In this document: positions 1-7,828 of the stretch, piece by piece
Layout: every line of letters starts with the position of its first letter
How positions within the stretch are numbered: the first letter of the stretch is position 1
Assembly (NCBI GenBank): GCA_047626725.1
Contig: JBLHSG010000003.1
Location: forward strand, 88,812 to 152,811
DNA from: Ascidiaceihabitans sp034111945
Lineage (GTDB): Bacteria > Pseudomonadota > Alphaproteobacteria > Rhodobacterales > Rhodobacteraceae
DNA length: 64,000 bases
Reading direction: 5' to 3'
Position numbers and translations under genes: made by a program
The notes under the pieces: generated by a model
Database searches by the model: none
What the model was told of the DNA's origin: nothing
Seen by the model: the letters and a program-made list of their open reading frames with translations, nothing else

Positions 1-814
1 GATGCAACAAACCTGCGATACACCCACGCGCCAAATCGTTTAGATGCGCGGGCCCACCTTTGCCCCCAGTCGACAGGGCATTGTCGCCATTCTGATCGGT
101 GAACGAGAAATTGATGTGCATGCCGTTGCCCCCCGCCTCTACGATTGGCTTGGGCATAAAGGTCAGGATCACGCCTTCGCTTAGCGCGACTTCGCGGGCC
201 ATTTGGCGGAACAAAATAATGTCGTCGACCGCCTTTAGCGCGTTATCAAACGTCAGCGTATATTCGAATTGCGGGCTGTCATATTCCGCTGTGATCATAT
301 CAAGCGAAAAGCCCAATTCCTCTGCCACATCCCAGATCGCATCGTTGAAACCACGCGGGTCGGTGAAGGGGCCAGTGCCATACACCACGGCACCCAAACT
401 GTCGTAGGGCACCAGTTTTCCGTCGTCATTATGGATGAATGCAAAGGCCTCAAGCTCAATGCCGACTTTGGGCGTTAACCCCTTTGCCTCCCATGCGGCG
501 ATCGCGCGTTTTAACGCACCACGCGGGCACATCGGTAACGGCGCGCCGTCTGTGTCGAACAAATCGCCAAGCACGATTTTTGTACCACTTTCCCAGCACT
601 CCCTGATGTCGTCGCCCTGCCAACGAAGTTCCATGTCTGGCAGGCCCTCCATCATCATGGCACCGGGCGCTGGCAGCAAATCTTTGTCGTAGTGAACGCC
701 AAATGTGGATCGGCAGAACCGCGTTTCGTTGTCGCCGATTTTGGAATGGGGTAAATATTTCCCGCGCATAATGCTTAGGTGGTCGCAAAAAACAGCGCGC
801 AATCTATCGTTCAT
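1..814 (-). CDS. Glutamine-synthetase-family ligase, partial (C-terminus beyond window)
   Basis: The frame opens at the ATG at 814-812 and runs off the left edge after 271 residues; the family is usually about 430-450 residues. Visible motifs are the metal-ligand strand GIELEAF near residues 118-124 and GNGMHINFS near 229-237, which matches the family's GNGMH(I/V) ATP/metal motif. Family members join an amine to the gamma-carboxyl of glutamate (glutamine synthetase, gamma-glutamylpolyamine or gamma-glutamylamide synthetases). The gene follows the P450 gene after 13 bp, so the two are probably co-transcribed. I infer a specialised gamma-glutamylamide synthetase, not the housekeeping GlnA, from the missing GlnA-like N-terminus and the P450/amidotransferase neighbours. 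The substrate cannot be read from the sequence. Confidence 0.85.
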   Translation of the reverse strand, partial: MNDRLRAVFCDHLSIMRGKYLPHSKIGDNETRFCRSTFGVHYDKDLLPAPGAMMMEGLPDMELRWQGDDIRECWESGTKIVLGDLFDTDGAPLPMCPRGALKRAIAAWEAKGLTPKVGIELEAFAFIHNDDGKLVPYDSLGAVVYGTGPFTDPRGFNDAIWDVAEELGFSLDMITAEYDSPQFEYTLTFDNALKAVDDIILFRQMAREVALSEGVILTFMPKPIVEAGGNGMHINFSFTDQNGDNALSTGGKGGPAHLNDLARGCIAGLLH

Positions 815-827
815 TTTGTGTCTCCCG

Positions 828-2087
828 TTAGGCGCGTTTGATCCGCACCGGAAGCGACTTGATGCCGCTGATAAAATTCGACCGCAAAAATTGTTGTGGT
901 CCGTCAGCCTGAATGGCGCTGATCCGTTTGCTCAGTTCTTGAAACAGAACACGCACCTCTAGCCGCGCCAACCACATTCCAAGGCAAAGATGCGGGCCGC
1001 CGTGCCCAAAAGCGAGATGTTTGTTCGGACTACGTTGCAAATTCACGCGCATAGGGTCCTCAAACGCGGTTTCGTCACGGTTCGCCGAGGCAAACCAGTA
1101 CAGCACTTTGTCACCCTTTCGGATCGTTTTGCCGTGCATTTCGTAGTCCTTCGTGGCGGTGCGGCGAAAATAACTTGTCGGCGTTGCCCAGCGAATAACC
1201 TCGTCCGGGAGCGTGTCGCAGATGTCGCCACCCGCCTGCATTTGCCCCAGCAATTCCGGCTGATGACACATCGCTTGCATGCCGGCCGCGATCGAATAAC
1301 GGGTCGTGTCATTACCGGCGGCAACCAGCAAACAAAAGAAATTGCGAAACTCTTCTTCGCTAATCACAGACCCATCTGCACTGGGCTGCAAAATCAAATG
1401 CAGGATGCCATTTGTATCGCCGGACGCGTTCTTTTTCGCCATCAAATCCTTGGCGTAACTGTATAATTCCGCACCGGCTGGCGAATTGAACGGCATCATC
1501 CGAAACTCATCCGTGCTCATTTTATCCAAGACATGCGAGGTGAAATCAGGGTCGGTGTTTGCGATTAACGCGTCGCCCTTTTCAACCAACCACGGCAGGT
1601 CTTCTTCGGGCGTACCAAGGATGCGACCCAGCATCCGCATTGGCAATTCGCGGGCAATCATTTTGGTGGCATCAAAGCTGTCAGATTGCAAAACATCATC
1701 CAGAATTTCGACGCAAATTTGACGGATATCCGTTTCAAAATCGGCAATTACGTTTTTCGAAAACGCGCGCGCCAGCTTGATCCGCATTTGCATATGATCA
1801 GGCGGATCGGTTTCCTGAAACGTGCGCCGTGCCAGATATTCCTCGTAACTTTGGTCTTCCATCCGGATGCCCTGGGCTGACGAAAACACCTCGGTATTGC
1901 GGTTCATCGTCAAGATATCAGCGTGGCGGGTCACAGACCAAAATCCGGCCCCACCATCCCATTCCGTCCAGCAAAGCGGATCATCGCGGCGCAGGCGTGC
2001 GAACGTGTTGTAGGGCGCGCCGTTCACAAATGTGTCGTGCGACGCAAGGTCGCCGTAGCCATCATCGTTCGGCGTCCAAATCGTCAT
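828..2087 (-). CDS. Cytochrome P450
   Basis: A soluble bacterial P450 of 419 residues. The signature parts are all there: I-helix AGNDTT at 257-262 (oxygen activation), EVIR at 296-299 (ExxR), and the haem loop FGHGGPHLCLG at 360-370 with Cys368 as thiolate ligand. The frame is open further upstream, to 2249, but I choose the ATG at 2087 because the protein starts as such P450s do and has AAGGG just upstream; the longer form would overlap the divergent amidotransferase gene. It is the first gene of a minus-strand operon with the glutamine-synthetase-like gene. No ferredoxin or ferredoxin reductase gene is in the window, so its redox partners lie elsewhere or beyond the left edge. Substrate unknown; context suggests an amine or its glutamylated form. 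Confidence 0.93.
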   Translation of the reverse strand: MTIWTPNDDGYGDLASHDTFVNGAPYNTFARLRRDDPLCWTEWDGGAGFWSVTRHADILTMNRNTEVFSSAQGIRMEDQSYEEYLARRTFQETDPPDHMQMRIKLARAFSKNVIADFETDIRQICVEILDDVLQSDSFDATKMIARELPMRMLGRILGTPEEDLPWLVEKGDALIANTDPDFTSHVLDKMSTDEFRMMPFNSPAGAELYSYAKDLMAKKNASGDTNGILHLILQPSADGSVISEEEFRNFFCLLVAAGNDTTRYSIAAGMQAMCHQPELLGQMQAGGDICDTLPDEVIRWATPTSYFRRTATKDYEMHGKTIRKGDKVLYWFASANRDETAFEDPMRVNLQRSPNKHLAFGHGGPHLCLGMWLARLEVRVLFQELSKRISAIQADGPQQFLRSNFISGIKSLPVRIKRA

Positions 2088-2106
2088 TCCATTGCCCTTT
2101 GTGTAC

Positions 2107-2133
2107 GTATATAATAAGATACCATAAATATAC
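2107..2133. promoter_or_regulatory. AT-rich divergent control region with inverted repeat
   Basis: The 69-bp gap between the divergent P450 and amidotransferase genes is AT-rich and holds GTATAT (2107-2112) and ATATAC (2128-2133) as inverted arms, 15 bp apart. A site here could serve both promoters and be bound by the nearby GntR regulator. This is a guess from position and symmetry only. Confidence 0.3.
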
Positions 2134-2156
2134 ATCGACAAAAAGAAAGTCCTAAA

Positions 2157-2870
2157 ATGCATCTGGCCGTATTGATGACCAACACAGATGAAAGCGATTT
2201 TGCCCAAGCCCACCCCAAGGACGGTGAGAAGTTTGCTCAGTTGATCCACATGGTGCGGCCCGATTGGACCATCACGTCATACACAGTAAAGGACGGTGTA
2301 TTTCCCAATAATATCAATGACTATGACGGTTTCATGATCACAGGAAGCCCCGCATCAGTGCACGATGACGCACCTTGGGTCGGCCAGCTTTTGGATATCA
2401 TTCGCGCAGTTTACGTGGCCAAAATTCCGATGTTCGGGGCCTGTTTCGGACATCAAGCCATCGCGCTGGCGTTGGGCGGAACAGTAGGTCAAAATCCGAA
2501 TGGTTGGGTTTTTGGCCTGACGCAGACACAGATCGCAGCGCGCGCGCGATGGACCCAACAGCTGCCTGACACGTTTTCGCAGTACGCCGCACACATCGAA
2601 CAGGTTACAAAATTACCAAAAAGGGCCAAGGTTTTAACCACGTCACCCGCCTGCCCAGTTGCAGGGTTTCAGATAGATAATGCCGTGTATACGACCCAAA
2701 ACCATCCAGAAATGACTGCTGATTTCATGGCTGCCTTGGTCGCTGAATATGCCGAAAAATTACCCGTAGATGTTGCCAAAATTGCTAAAAATTCGCTATC
2801 CGGGCGCGCTGATACTCTGGCCTATGCCGACTCAATTGCGCAATTTTTCGAGGCCACCTCAACCCACTGA
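2157..2870 (+). CDS. Class I glutamine amidotransferase (GATase1) domain protein
   Basis: A stand-alone GATase1-fold protein of 237 residues, similar in layout to the amidotransferase part of GMP synthase. The nucleophile elbow is GACFGHQ with Cys96, and the rest of the triad fits His183 and Glu185 in QNHPEM. Family members hydrolyse gamma-glutamyl amides such as glutamine. It starts 69 bp from the divergent P450 gene and its 3' end overlaps the convergent GntR gene by 12 bp. Next to a glutamine-synthetase-like ligase and an oxygenase, a role as hydrolase of a gamma-glutamylated amine product is plausible, as for the paired synthetase and hydrolase of bacterial aniline oxygenase systems. That role is inference; the family call is firm. 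Confidence 0.85.
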   Translation: MHLAVLMTNTDESDFAQAHPKDGEKFAQLIHMVRPDWTITSYTVKDGVFPNNINDYDGFMITGSPASVHDDAPWVGQLLDIIRAVYVAKIPMFGACFGHQAIALALGGTVGQNPNGWVFGLTQTQIAARARWTQQLPDTFSQYAAHIEQVTKLPKRAKVLTTSPACPVAGFQIDNAVYTTQNHPEMTADFMAALVAEYAEKLPVDVAKIAKNSLSGRADTLAYADSIAQFFEATSTH

Positions 2871-3509
2871 CGCGATCAAATCCATGACGGTTTCGCGGTC
2901 ATAATTGAAATGGCCCAACATCGCCGCCGCTGCATCCGTGCTGCGCCGTTCAAAAATGTGATTTGCGATTTCAGCGTGTTCCTTGGCAGATGATCGGGCC
3001 GCGTCGGGATGACGATATCGTATTCGGTAATATGCCATCAGTTTTCGCGCATTGGTTTTGACCATTTCCATCAAAACATCGTTGCACGCTGCACGCACAA
3101 TGATTTCGTGAAACTGTAGGTTTAGCTGATAATAAAGCGCGGGTTCCGTGCTGCCGTGCTGATCGACGTGGGCCTGACATGCTGCGATATTTGCCCGCAA
3201 ATCCAATTCTATCGCAGGCGTAATCCGGTGGGCAGCTAGCCCCGCAGCAAAGCTTTCGAGGTTGGCGTGAACTTCAAGAATGGTCAGGAATTCGGCCACT
3301 GTCGGCTTGAAAATCACGGCACCTTTGCGCGCATAACGTTGCACCAGACCATCAGTTTCGAGCCTGATCAATGCCTCGCGAACTGGCGTGCGTGACACAC
3401 CGCAGGCCGTCATCATGTCCTGTTCACTTACCGGGTCACCGGGCAAAATCTGACCCGCATCAATGCGCGAAATGATCAAATCAATGACTGAATCTGTCTG
3501 CCCTGCCAC
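2859..3509 (-). CDS. GntR-family transcriptional regulator, FadR/FCD type
   Basis: A protein of 216 residues. The N-terminal winged helix holds the typical GntR segment GVSRTPVREALIRLE, followed by GLVQRYARKGA. The C-terminal part is an all-helical FCD ligand domain with the usual polar/His positions (for example the segment around LQFHEIIVRAACN). FCD regulators usually respond to small organic acids and control nearby catabolic genes. It lies convergent to the amidotransferase gene, with a 12-bp overlap of the 3' ends, so the P450/ligase/amidotransferase cluster is its likely target. Confidence 0.88.
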   Translation of the reverse strand: MAGQTDSVIDLIISRIDAGQILPGDPVSEQDMMTACGVSRTPVREALIRLETDGLVQRYARKGAVIFKPTVAEFLTILEVHANLESFAAGLAAHRITPAIELDLRANIAACQAHVDQHGSTEPALYYQLNLQFHEIIVRAACNDVLMEMVKTNARKLMAYYRIRYRHPDAARSSAKEHAEIANHIFERRSTDAAAAMLGHFNYDRETVMDLIASVG

Positions 3510-3919
3510 CGTATGCCCCCTGATTTGTTAAGTGGTAACTTACCCAAGCAAGCCGTGGACCGCTAGCGCGTAAAAGTGGAAATAGCAGATGGGGGAAATT
3601 GCCCTCGTCCCCGTGGCATGTGCACCGGAGCGAGGGCGCCACTGCCAAAACCTCCCCGAGTATTCTGGCAGTGGGTATTCACAGATCAGGTCGATCTACG
3701 GGCCATGTCGCAACAAAGTACTCGTTAAAACCACGCGATCTGAGGCCTCAAATCTGCGCCGACGTTACGGCCAATGGCAAAGGCCGCGCCGCCGGCCCAC
3801 ACACGCACCCTGTGTGTCCAGAGTTTCATGCGCAGGCAAAAGGAGGCACGGCAGATGATGCGAAATAGTTTCGTTTTTGGTAAAGGGATTGCTGATTTCA
3901 AGCTTAAGCCACTGATTTT
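3510..3919. other. Intergenic region of 410 bp with stacked inverted repeats
   Basis: No convincing gene. Two inverted repeats stand close together: GCCCTCG (3601-3607) with CGAGGGC (3631-3637), and CCACTGCCA (3639-3647) with TGGCAGTGG (3666-3674). Neither is followed by a T-run, so they are not plain terminators. A shorter hairpin, CACAC/GTGTG, lies near 3800. A reading frame with an AAAGGAGG upstream at about 3837-3844 is only the antisense of the anti-sigma gene. The region could hold a structured RNA or a repeat element, but I cannot name one. Confidence 0.45.
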
Positions 3920-4606
3920 TCAATCAACTATTGGCGCAATTACACCCGCCGCAAGCACGTCACCTGTTGGCGCACCTGTTGGTGATCCGCCCAACGGTTC
4001 GTCACTAATCGCCAAAGTGGCCAAGATCATTGACGGGATTAACCGCGCAGGCACATCGATTGATGCAATGCGTTCAACCGGCATGACGCCCAAGGAAACA
4101 GGGGCGGTGACGCCGTCGATGATCACCCACAGTTCCAGCGAACGCCCAAGTTTTGCCGCACCTTCACTACGATCAAGCGTCAGCTTTGCCTTGTCAGGAT
4201 CATAGCCAGCCTGAATAATCAAACCGCGATCTTCGGCCACGATTTCAGCCAAATAGGTCGGCGCACCACCTGTATTCCAAACCTGCGGCACCACGACAAT
4301 CAGCAACAAGGCCACAATCGCCAGCCCCGCCAAGGCCGCGCGCAGGCCAAATCCGAACCGCCGTTTTTGTGGCCCGAATAAATGCACAAGCAACGCAGGT
4401 TTCACATGCGCGCCGGGCGTCACCGGATCAATTTCATCCGCAAATGCCACAAGCCGTTCGTCCCATTCAACCAACATGAACCGCAGCGCCGCGTCATCCG
4501 CCAGACGCCTTTCAAACGCCAGACGCGCAGGTGCATCCAGCAGATGCAGCGCGTACTCTGCTACCAAAGCACTGTCGTCTTGAGGTTGATCGCCAGCTTG
4601 GGTCAT
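3920..4606 (-). CDS. Anti-sigma factor, RskA-like membrane protein
   Basis: A single-pass membrane protein. An N-terminal cytoplasmic helical domain (about residues 10-90, with ALVAEYALHLLDAP and LAFERRLADD) is of the anti-sigma-K kind, without a zinc His/Cys cluster. A transmembrane segment around AGLAIVALLLIVVV follows, then a periplasmic RskA-type domain with LWVIIDGVTAPVSLG. I set the start at 4606 because its ATG overlaps the sigma gene's stop as ATGA; in-frame ATGs at 4618 and 4651 are alternatives. It would hold the upstream ECF sigma factor at the membrane until an envelope signal releases it. Confidence 0.85.
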   Translation of the reverse strand: MTQAGDQPQDDSALVAEYALHLLDAPARLAFERRLADDAALRFMLVEWDERLVAFADEIDPVTPGAHVKPALLVHLFGPQKRRFGFGLRAALAGLAIVALLLIVVVPQVWNTGGAPTYLAEIVAEDRGLIIQAGYDPDKAKLTLDRSEGAAKLGRSLELWVIIDGVTAPVSLGVMPVERIASIDVPARLIPSMILATLAISDEPLGGSPTGAPTGDVLAAGVIAPIVD

Positions 4607-5145
4607 CTGGTCAGGCATTCCTTGAGTTTCTTCAGGCTTCGTCGCAGCCATGTTCGCATTGTATTTATCGGCACACCTGCGTGATCTGCCAGTTCTTGGT
4701 ACGTGTCGCCGTTCAAATATGCGCCTCGCACAGCCGTTGCATGCGCAGGGTCCAATTCATCCAAACAGCCATCCATTCGGGCCCTTTCAGACTTTTGAAC
4801 AACAGCCATTTCCGGTGTCGGATCGCTGGTAGCAAGGTGTGGTTCGTCTTCGATTTGACTGGTCGGTGCTTTGCGCGCCCGAAGCCGATCAATCGCCAAA
4901 TTGCGTGCAATCGTGATCAGCCAGGTCATCGGGCTGTAGCCATTGGCGGCGTAGCGGTCGGCGTTTTTCCAAATCTTGACGTACACATCTTGCAATGCGT
5001 CTTCTGCGTCGTGGCGGTTGTTTAAAATACGCAAACAAACGCCAAATAGTTTCGCACCGGTCGCATCATACAGCGACGAAAACGCGGCGCGGTCCCCAAG
5101 GCCCACGCGCACAATCATATTTTCAATGTCAGAAATGGTTGTCAT
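4603..5145 (-). CDS. ECF (group 4) RNA polymerase sigma factor, SigK-like
   Basis: A 180-residue extracytoplasmic-function sigma factor. Region 2 spans about residues 15-90 (AFSSLYDATGAKLFGVCLRI, then DAEDALQDVYVKIW for core binding and -10 recognition), and region 4 about residues 127-175, with the helix-turn-helix TYQELADHAGVPINTMRTWL. Its stop overlaps the start of the anti-sigma gene (ATGA), so the two proteins are translationally coupled. This class often autoregulates and controls oxidative or envelope stress genes, but the sequence does not show the regulon. Confidence 0.92.
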   Translation of the reverse strand: MTTISDIENMIVRVGLGDRAAFSSLYDATGAKLFGVCLRILNNRHDAEDALQDVYVKIWKNADRYAANGYSPMTWLITIARNLAIDRLRARKAPTSQIEDEPHLATSDPTPEMAVVQKSERARMDGCLDELDPAHATAVRGAYLNGDTYQELADHAGVPINTMRTWLRRSLKKLKECLTR

Positions 5146-5165
5146 GACGCCCGAATGTCCCGCGC

Positions 5166-5188
5166 GTGATCACCAATAACGCGATCAC
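5166..5188. promoter_or_regulatory. Inverted repeat upstream of the sigma-factor gene
   Basis: GTGATC at 5166-5171 and GATCAC at 5183-5188 are inverted copies 11 bp apart, 20-43 bp upstream of the sigma-factor start codon at 5145. The position fits an operator or leader element. No regulator is identified. Confidence 0.3.
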
Positions 5189-5242
5189 CTGCAGCTGTGC
5201 GTTCGCAATTTTTCAAGCAAACGTTTGGCATTCACCGGGGTC

Positions 5243-5419
5243 TCACTTTTTGTCGCGCGCAGCTTTTTCTTCTTTGGTCAGCTTGTTATTCCAAGCATTG
5301 TTGCTTAGGCCCAACTCGGCTGGAAGCGGCTTGGTTTTGCCGACGCTGATTTTGCCACCCTTTTTCAGGAATTCCTGAATAAGAGCATCATCTGTGGTTT
5401 CTTTTGGAACATGTTTCAT
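5243..5419 (-). CDS. Small basic protein of unknown function (58 aa)
   Basis: A short Lys-rich protein from the ATG at 5419; an in-frame ATG at 5446 would add nine residues. The body contains DDALIQEFLKKGGKISVGKT and ends with GLSNNAWNNKLTKEEKAARD. It has no signal peptide or membrane segment. The repeated polar/Lys pattern and clean reading frame look coding, whereas the rest of the open frame, up to 5914, does not and overlaps the aminotransferase gene. The pattern is familiar to me from small hypothetical proteins of Rhodobacterales, but I know no function. It lies upstream of the ECF sigma gene on the same strand. Confidence 0.6.
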   Translation of the reverse strand: MKHVPKETTDDALIQEFLKKGGKISVGKTKPLPAELGLSNNAWNNKLTKEEKAARDKK

Positions 5420-5607
5420 GGGGGCACCATATCCGCTTGTTTGCATGCTTGTCACGCGGGAACGTGTGTTTTTGCCGCCCTTTTTTGCCCAGGTTATTTG
5501 CGCTTTTAGTCTGCCCTTTGACCTCGCGCAGTTCCCCATTCCCACGCGCGTCATGACGCGATAGGATTTAACGGCACTCACAGTGTTCCTCAATTCAAAG
5601 GGCCCAC

Positions 5608-6906
5608 ATGTCATCCATATCCGATATGATCGAACGCCGCGCCCGCCTATTGGGCCCGAATGTATCGACGTTTTACGACGATCCCTTGCATTTGGTGCGC
5701 GGCGACGGCGTATGGGTTTGGGACGTGGACGGGCGTAAGTATCTGGATTGCTACAACAATGTTCCACACGTCGGGCACTGCCACCCACATGTCGTTGATG
5801 CGATTTGCCGCCAAGCCAGCACATTAAACACGCACACACGCTATTTGCATGACGGTATTCTTGATTACATCGAACGCCTGTGCGCCACATTTTCCAGCGA
5901 TATTTCGACCGCAATCATGACCTGCACCGGGTCAGAGGCAAACGATATCGCACTGCGCATGGCCGAGGCCGTCACCGGAAAACGCGGCGTGATTGCAACC
6001 GACCACACCTATCACGGCAACACCACAGTTGTGGCCCAGTTAAGCGCGACGAATCCCCCCGCAACAGGTGACGGCAGCCATGTGCGCCACGTGCCAGCCC
6101 CGGACAGTTATCGCCCACTAGGCGGCGTCGCCGGACTGGCCCACGCGCAGGCATTTGCCGACAAGGTCCAAGAGGCGATTGACGATTTGAACGCCAGCGG
6201 CATCGGTTTTTCAGCGCTTATTTTATGCCCCGCATTTTTAAACGAAGGGTTCCCGATCCTTGACGCAGGGTGGCTGAACCCGACTTTGGACGTGGTCCAC
6301 AAAGCAGGCGGCGTGTTTATCGCAGACGAGGTCCAGCCAGGATTTGCGCGCAACGGCGATGCGTTCTGGGGCCATCAACGCGTCGGTGTCCAGCCCGACA
6401 TCGTTACCATGGGCAAACCGATGGGCAACGGACACCCCGTCGCGGCCGTCGCAACAACGCCCGATATTATGGCAGCGTTTCGCACATCATTCCGGTACTT
6501 CAACACTTTTGGTGGCAATCCCGTTTCATGCGCCGCAGCCATGGCCGTTCTGGATGTCATCGAACAAGACGGCCTTCAGGAAAACGCCCGCATCGTGGGG
6601 GCCTATGCGCGCGCTGGCCTCGCCAAACTGGCTGAAAAACACGAATGTATTGGTGACGTGCGCGGCTACGGATTGTTCTTTGGCGCAGAACTGGTCACGG
6701 ACCGCAAAACCAAAACGCCCGCATCAAATCATGCAATCCGTGTCGCCAACGAAATGCGCGCGCGAGGGGTCCTGATGAACAAGCTGGGTGTGCATTACAA
6801 CACGCTTAAAATCAGACCGCCAATGCCGTTCAATTCTGAAAACGCCGACCTGATGCTGGACACGCTTGATGCGGTTCTGGATCATTTGGGGCCTGCGCTT
6901 GACTAA
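5608..6906 (+). CDS. Class III PLP-dependent aminotransferase / phospho-lyase family enzyme
   Basis: A 432-residue fold-type I PLP enzyme. Visible parts are the phosphate-binding TGSEAND at 107-113, the ADEVQ at 239-243 that holds the PLP pyridine nitrogen, and the Schiff-base Lys270 in TMGKPMGNGHP. The family covers omega-aminotransferases, alanine-glyoxylate aminotransferase 2, and the mammalian ethanolamine-phosphate and phosphohydroxylysine phospho-lyases. The next gene is an APH-type kinase overlapping its 3' end, which favours a phospho-lyase working on a kinase product. A plain transaminase remains possible. Confidence 0.85.
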   Translation: MSSISDMIERRARLLGPNVSTFYDDPLHLVRGDGVWVWDVDGRKYLDCYNNVPHVGHCHPHVVDAICRQASTLNTHTRYLHDGILDYIERLCATFSSDISTAIMTCTGSEANDIALRMAEAVTGKRGVIATDHTYHGNTTVVAQLSATNPPATGDGSHVRHVPAPDSYRPLGGVAGLAHAQAFADKVQEAIDDLNASGIGFSALILCPAFLNEGFPILDAGWLNPTLDVVHKAGGVFIADEVQPGFARNGDAFWGHQRVGVQPDIVTMGKPMGNGHPVAAVATTPDIMAAFRTSFRYFNTFGGNPVSCAAAMAVLDVIEQDGLQENARIVGAYARAGLAKLAEKHECIGDVRGYGLFFGAELVTDRKTKTPASNHAIRVANEMRARGVLMNKLGVHYNTLKIRPPMPFNSENADLMLDTLDAVLDHLGPALD

Positions 6907-7807
6907 AGGTATCCTCAACGCCGCGCGTGCACATTGGGGGCTGGGGGATGCGCCAATCACCTTGATCGCGGCGCGTGAAAATCAGGTATTTCGCGTGGAA
7001 ACAATCGATGGCCCTACCGCACTGCGCCTACATCGCCCAGGTTATCGGCAGGCCAATGAACTGCGATCAGAATTGCAATGGATGGCTATGTTGGCGCAAA
7101 ATGGCATCCCAGTGCCCCACCCTTTCGCCGCGCTGGATGGCAGTCAAATCTTGGTGCATGGCGACACGGTTGTTGATCTTTTGTCGTGGCTAAAAGGCGC
7201 GCCTTTAAACAGCAATGATGCGTCAAAGGACGTGTACTTCAGGCTGGGGAAACTGGTCGCACAGATGCATATTTTGGCCGATGACTGGATCCTGCCCACT
7301 GGTTTTGCACGGCCCGCTTGGGATTTGGCCGGCGATCATCCATCATGGGGCCAGTTCTGGAACAATCCGCAACTTAGTGCATCTGAACGCGATCTGTTGG
7401 TGCGGTTCCGTGATATCGCGCGTGTCAAATTGGCCGCGTTAAGCCAGCCTGACGTCGGTTTGATCCATGCCGATTTGGTGCCAGACAACGTGCTGCGCGA
7501 TGGTGACCAACTGCAGCCAATCGACTTTGACGATGGTGGTTTCGGGTATCGGTTGTTCGATCTGGCGACCATCACATATCATAGCCGCCGTCTGGACCAA
7601 ACCGGCGGATTGGCACGCGCAACGTTGGAGGGTTACAGCACAGTCCGACTTTTGGACTTTGCCGCGCTACCTTTGTTCGAAGCCCTGCGCGCCTGCACCT
7701 ATGTCGGCTGGAATATCACCCGATTAAACGAAGACGGCGGCGACGTTCGAAACACCCGTTTCATTGCCGCAGCCCTTGCCAACGCCGCTGCAGTTTTGAC
7801 TGAATAA
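6899..7807 (+). CDS. APH-family phosphotransferase (small-molecule kinase)
   Basis: An aminoglycoside-phosphotransferase-fold kinase of about 302 residues. The catalytic loop is HADLVPDN at 190-197 and the metal-binding motif is IDFDD at 208-212; the N-lobe has FRVETIDGPTALRLHRPG. I choose a TTG start at 6899, which overlaps the aminotransferase stop (TTGACTAA) and has TTGGGG about ten bases upstream; an ATG at 6866 would give an 11-residue extension and a 41-bp overlap. Relatives include choline, homoserine and hydroxylysine kinases. Tight coupling to the upstream PLP enzyme suggests one pathway: phosphorylate an amino alcohol, then eliminate phosphate. Confidence 0.82.
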   Translation: MTKGILNAARAHWGLGDAPITLIAARENQVFRVETIDGPTALRLHRPGYRQANELRSELQWMAMLAQNGIPVPHPFAALDGSQILVHGDTVVDLLSWLKGAPLNSNDASKDVYFRLGKLVAQMHILADDWILPTGFARPAWDLAGDHPSWGQFWNNPQLSASERDLLVRFRDIARVKLAALSQPDVGLIHADLVPDNVLRDGDQLQPIDFDDGGFGYRLFDLATITYHSRRLDQTGGLARATLEGYSTVRLLDFAALPLFEALRACTYVGWNITRLNEDGGDVRNTRFIAAALANAAAVLTE

Positions 7808-7828
7808 AATACACGCAATCAGGCGGCC

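Noticed and set aside
3837..4205. Plus-strand frame with AAAGGAGG before its ATG
   Set aside because: It is fully antisense to the anti-sigma gene over most of its length and has no recognisable protein features; the ribosome-site match looks accidental.
5420..5914. Long minus-strand frame upstream of the 58-residue protein
   Set aside because: It runs antisense through the aminotransferase gene; only the last 58-67 codons look coding.
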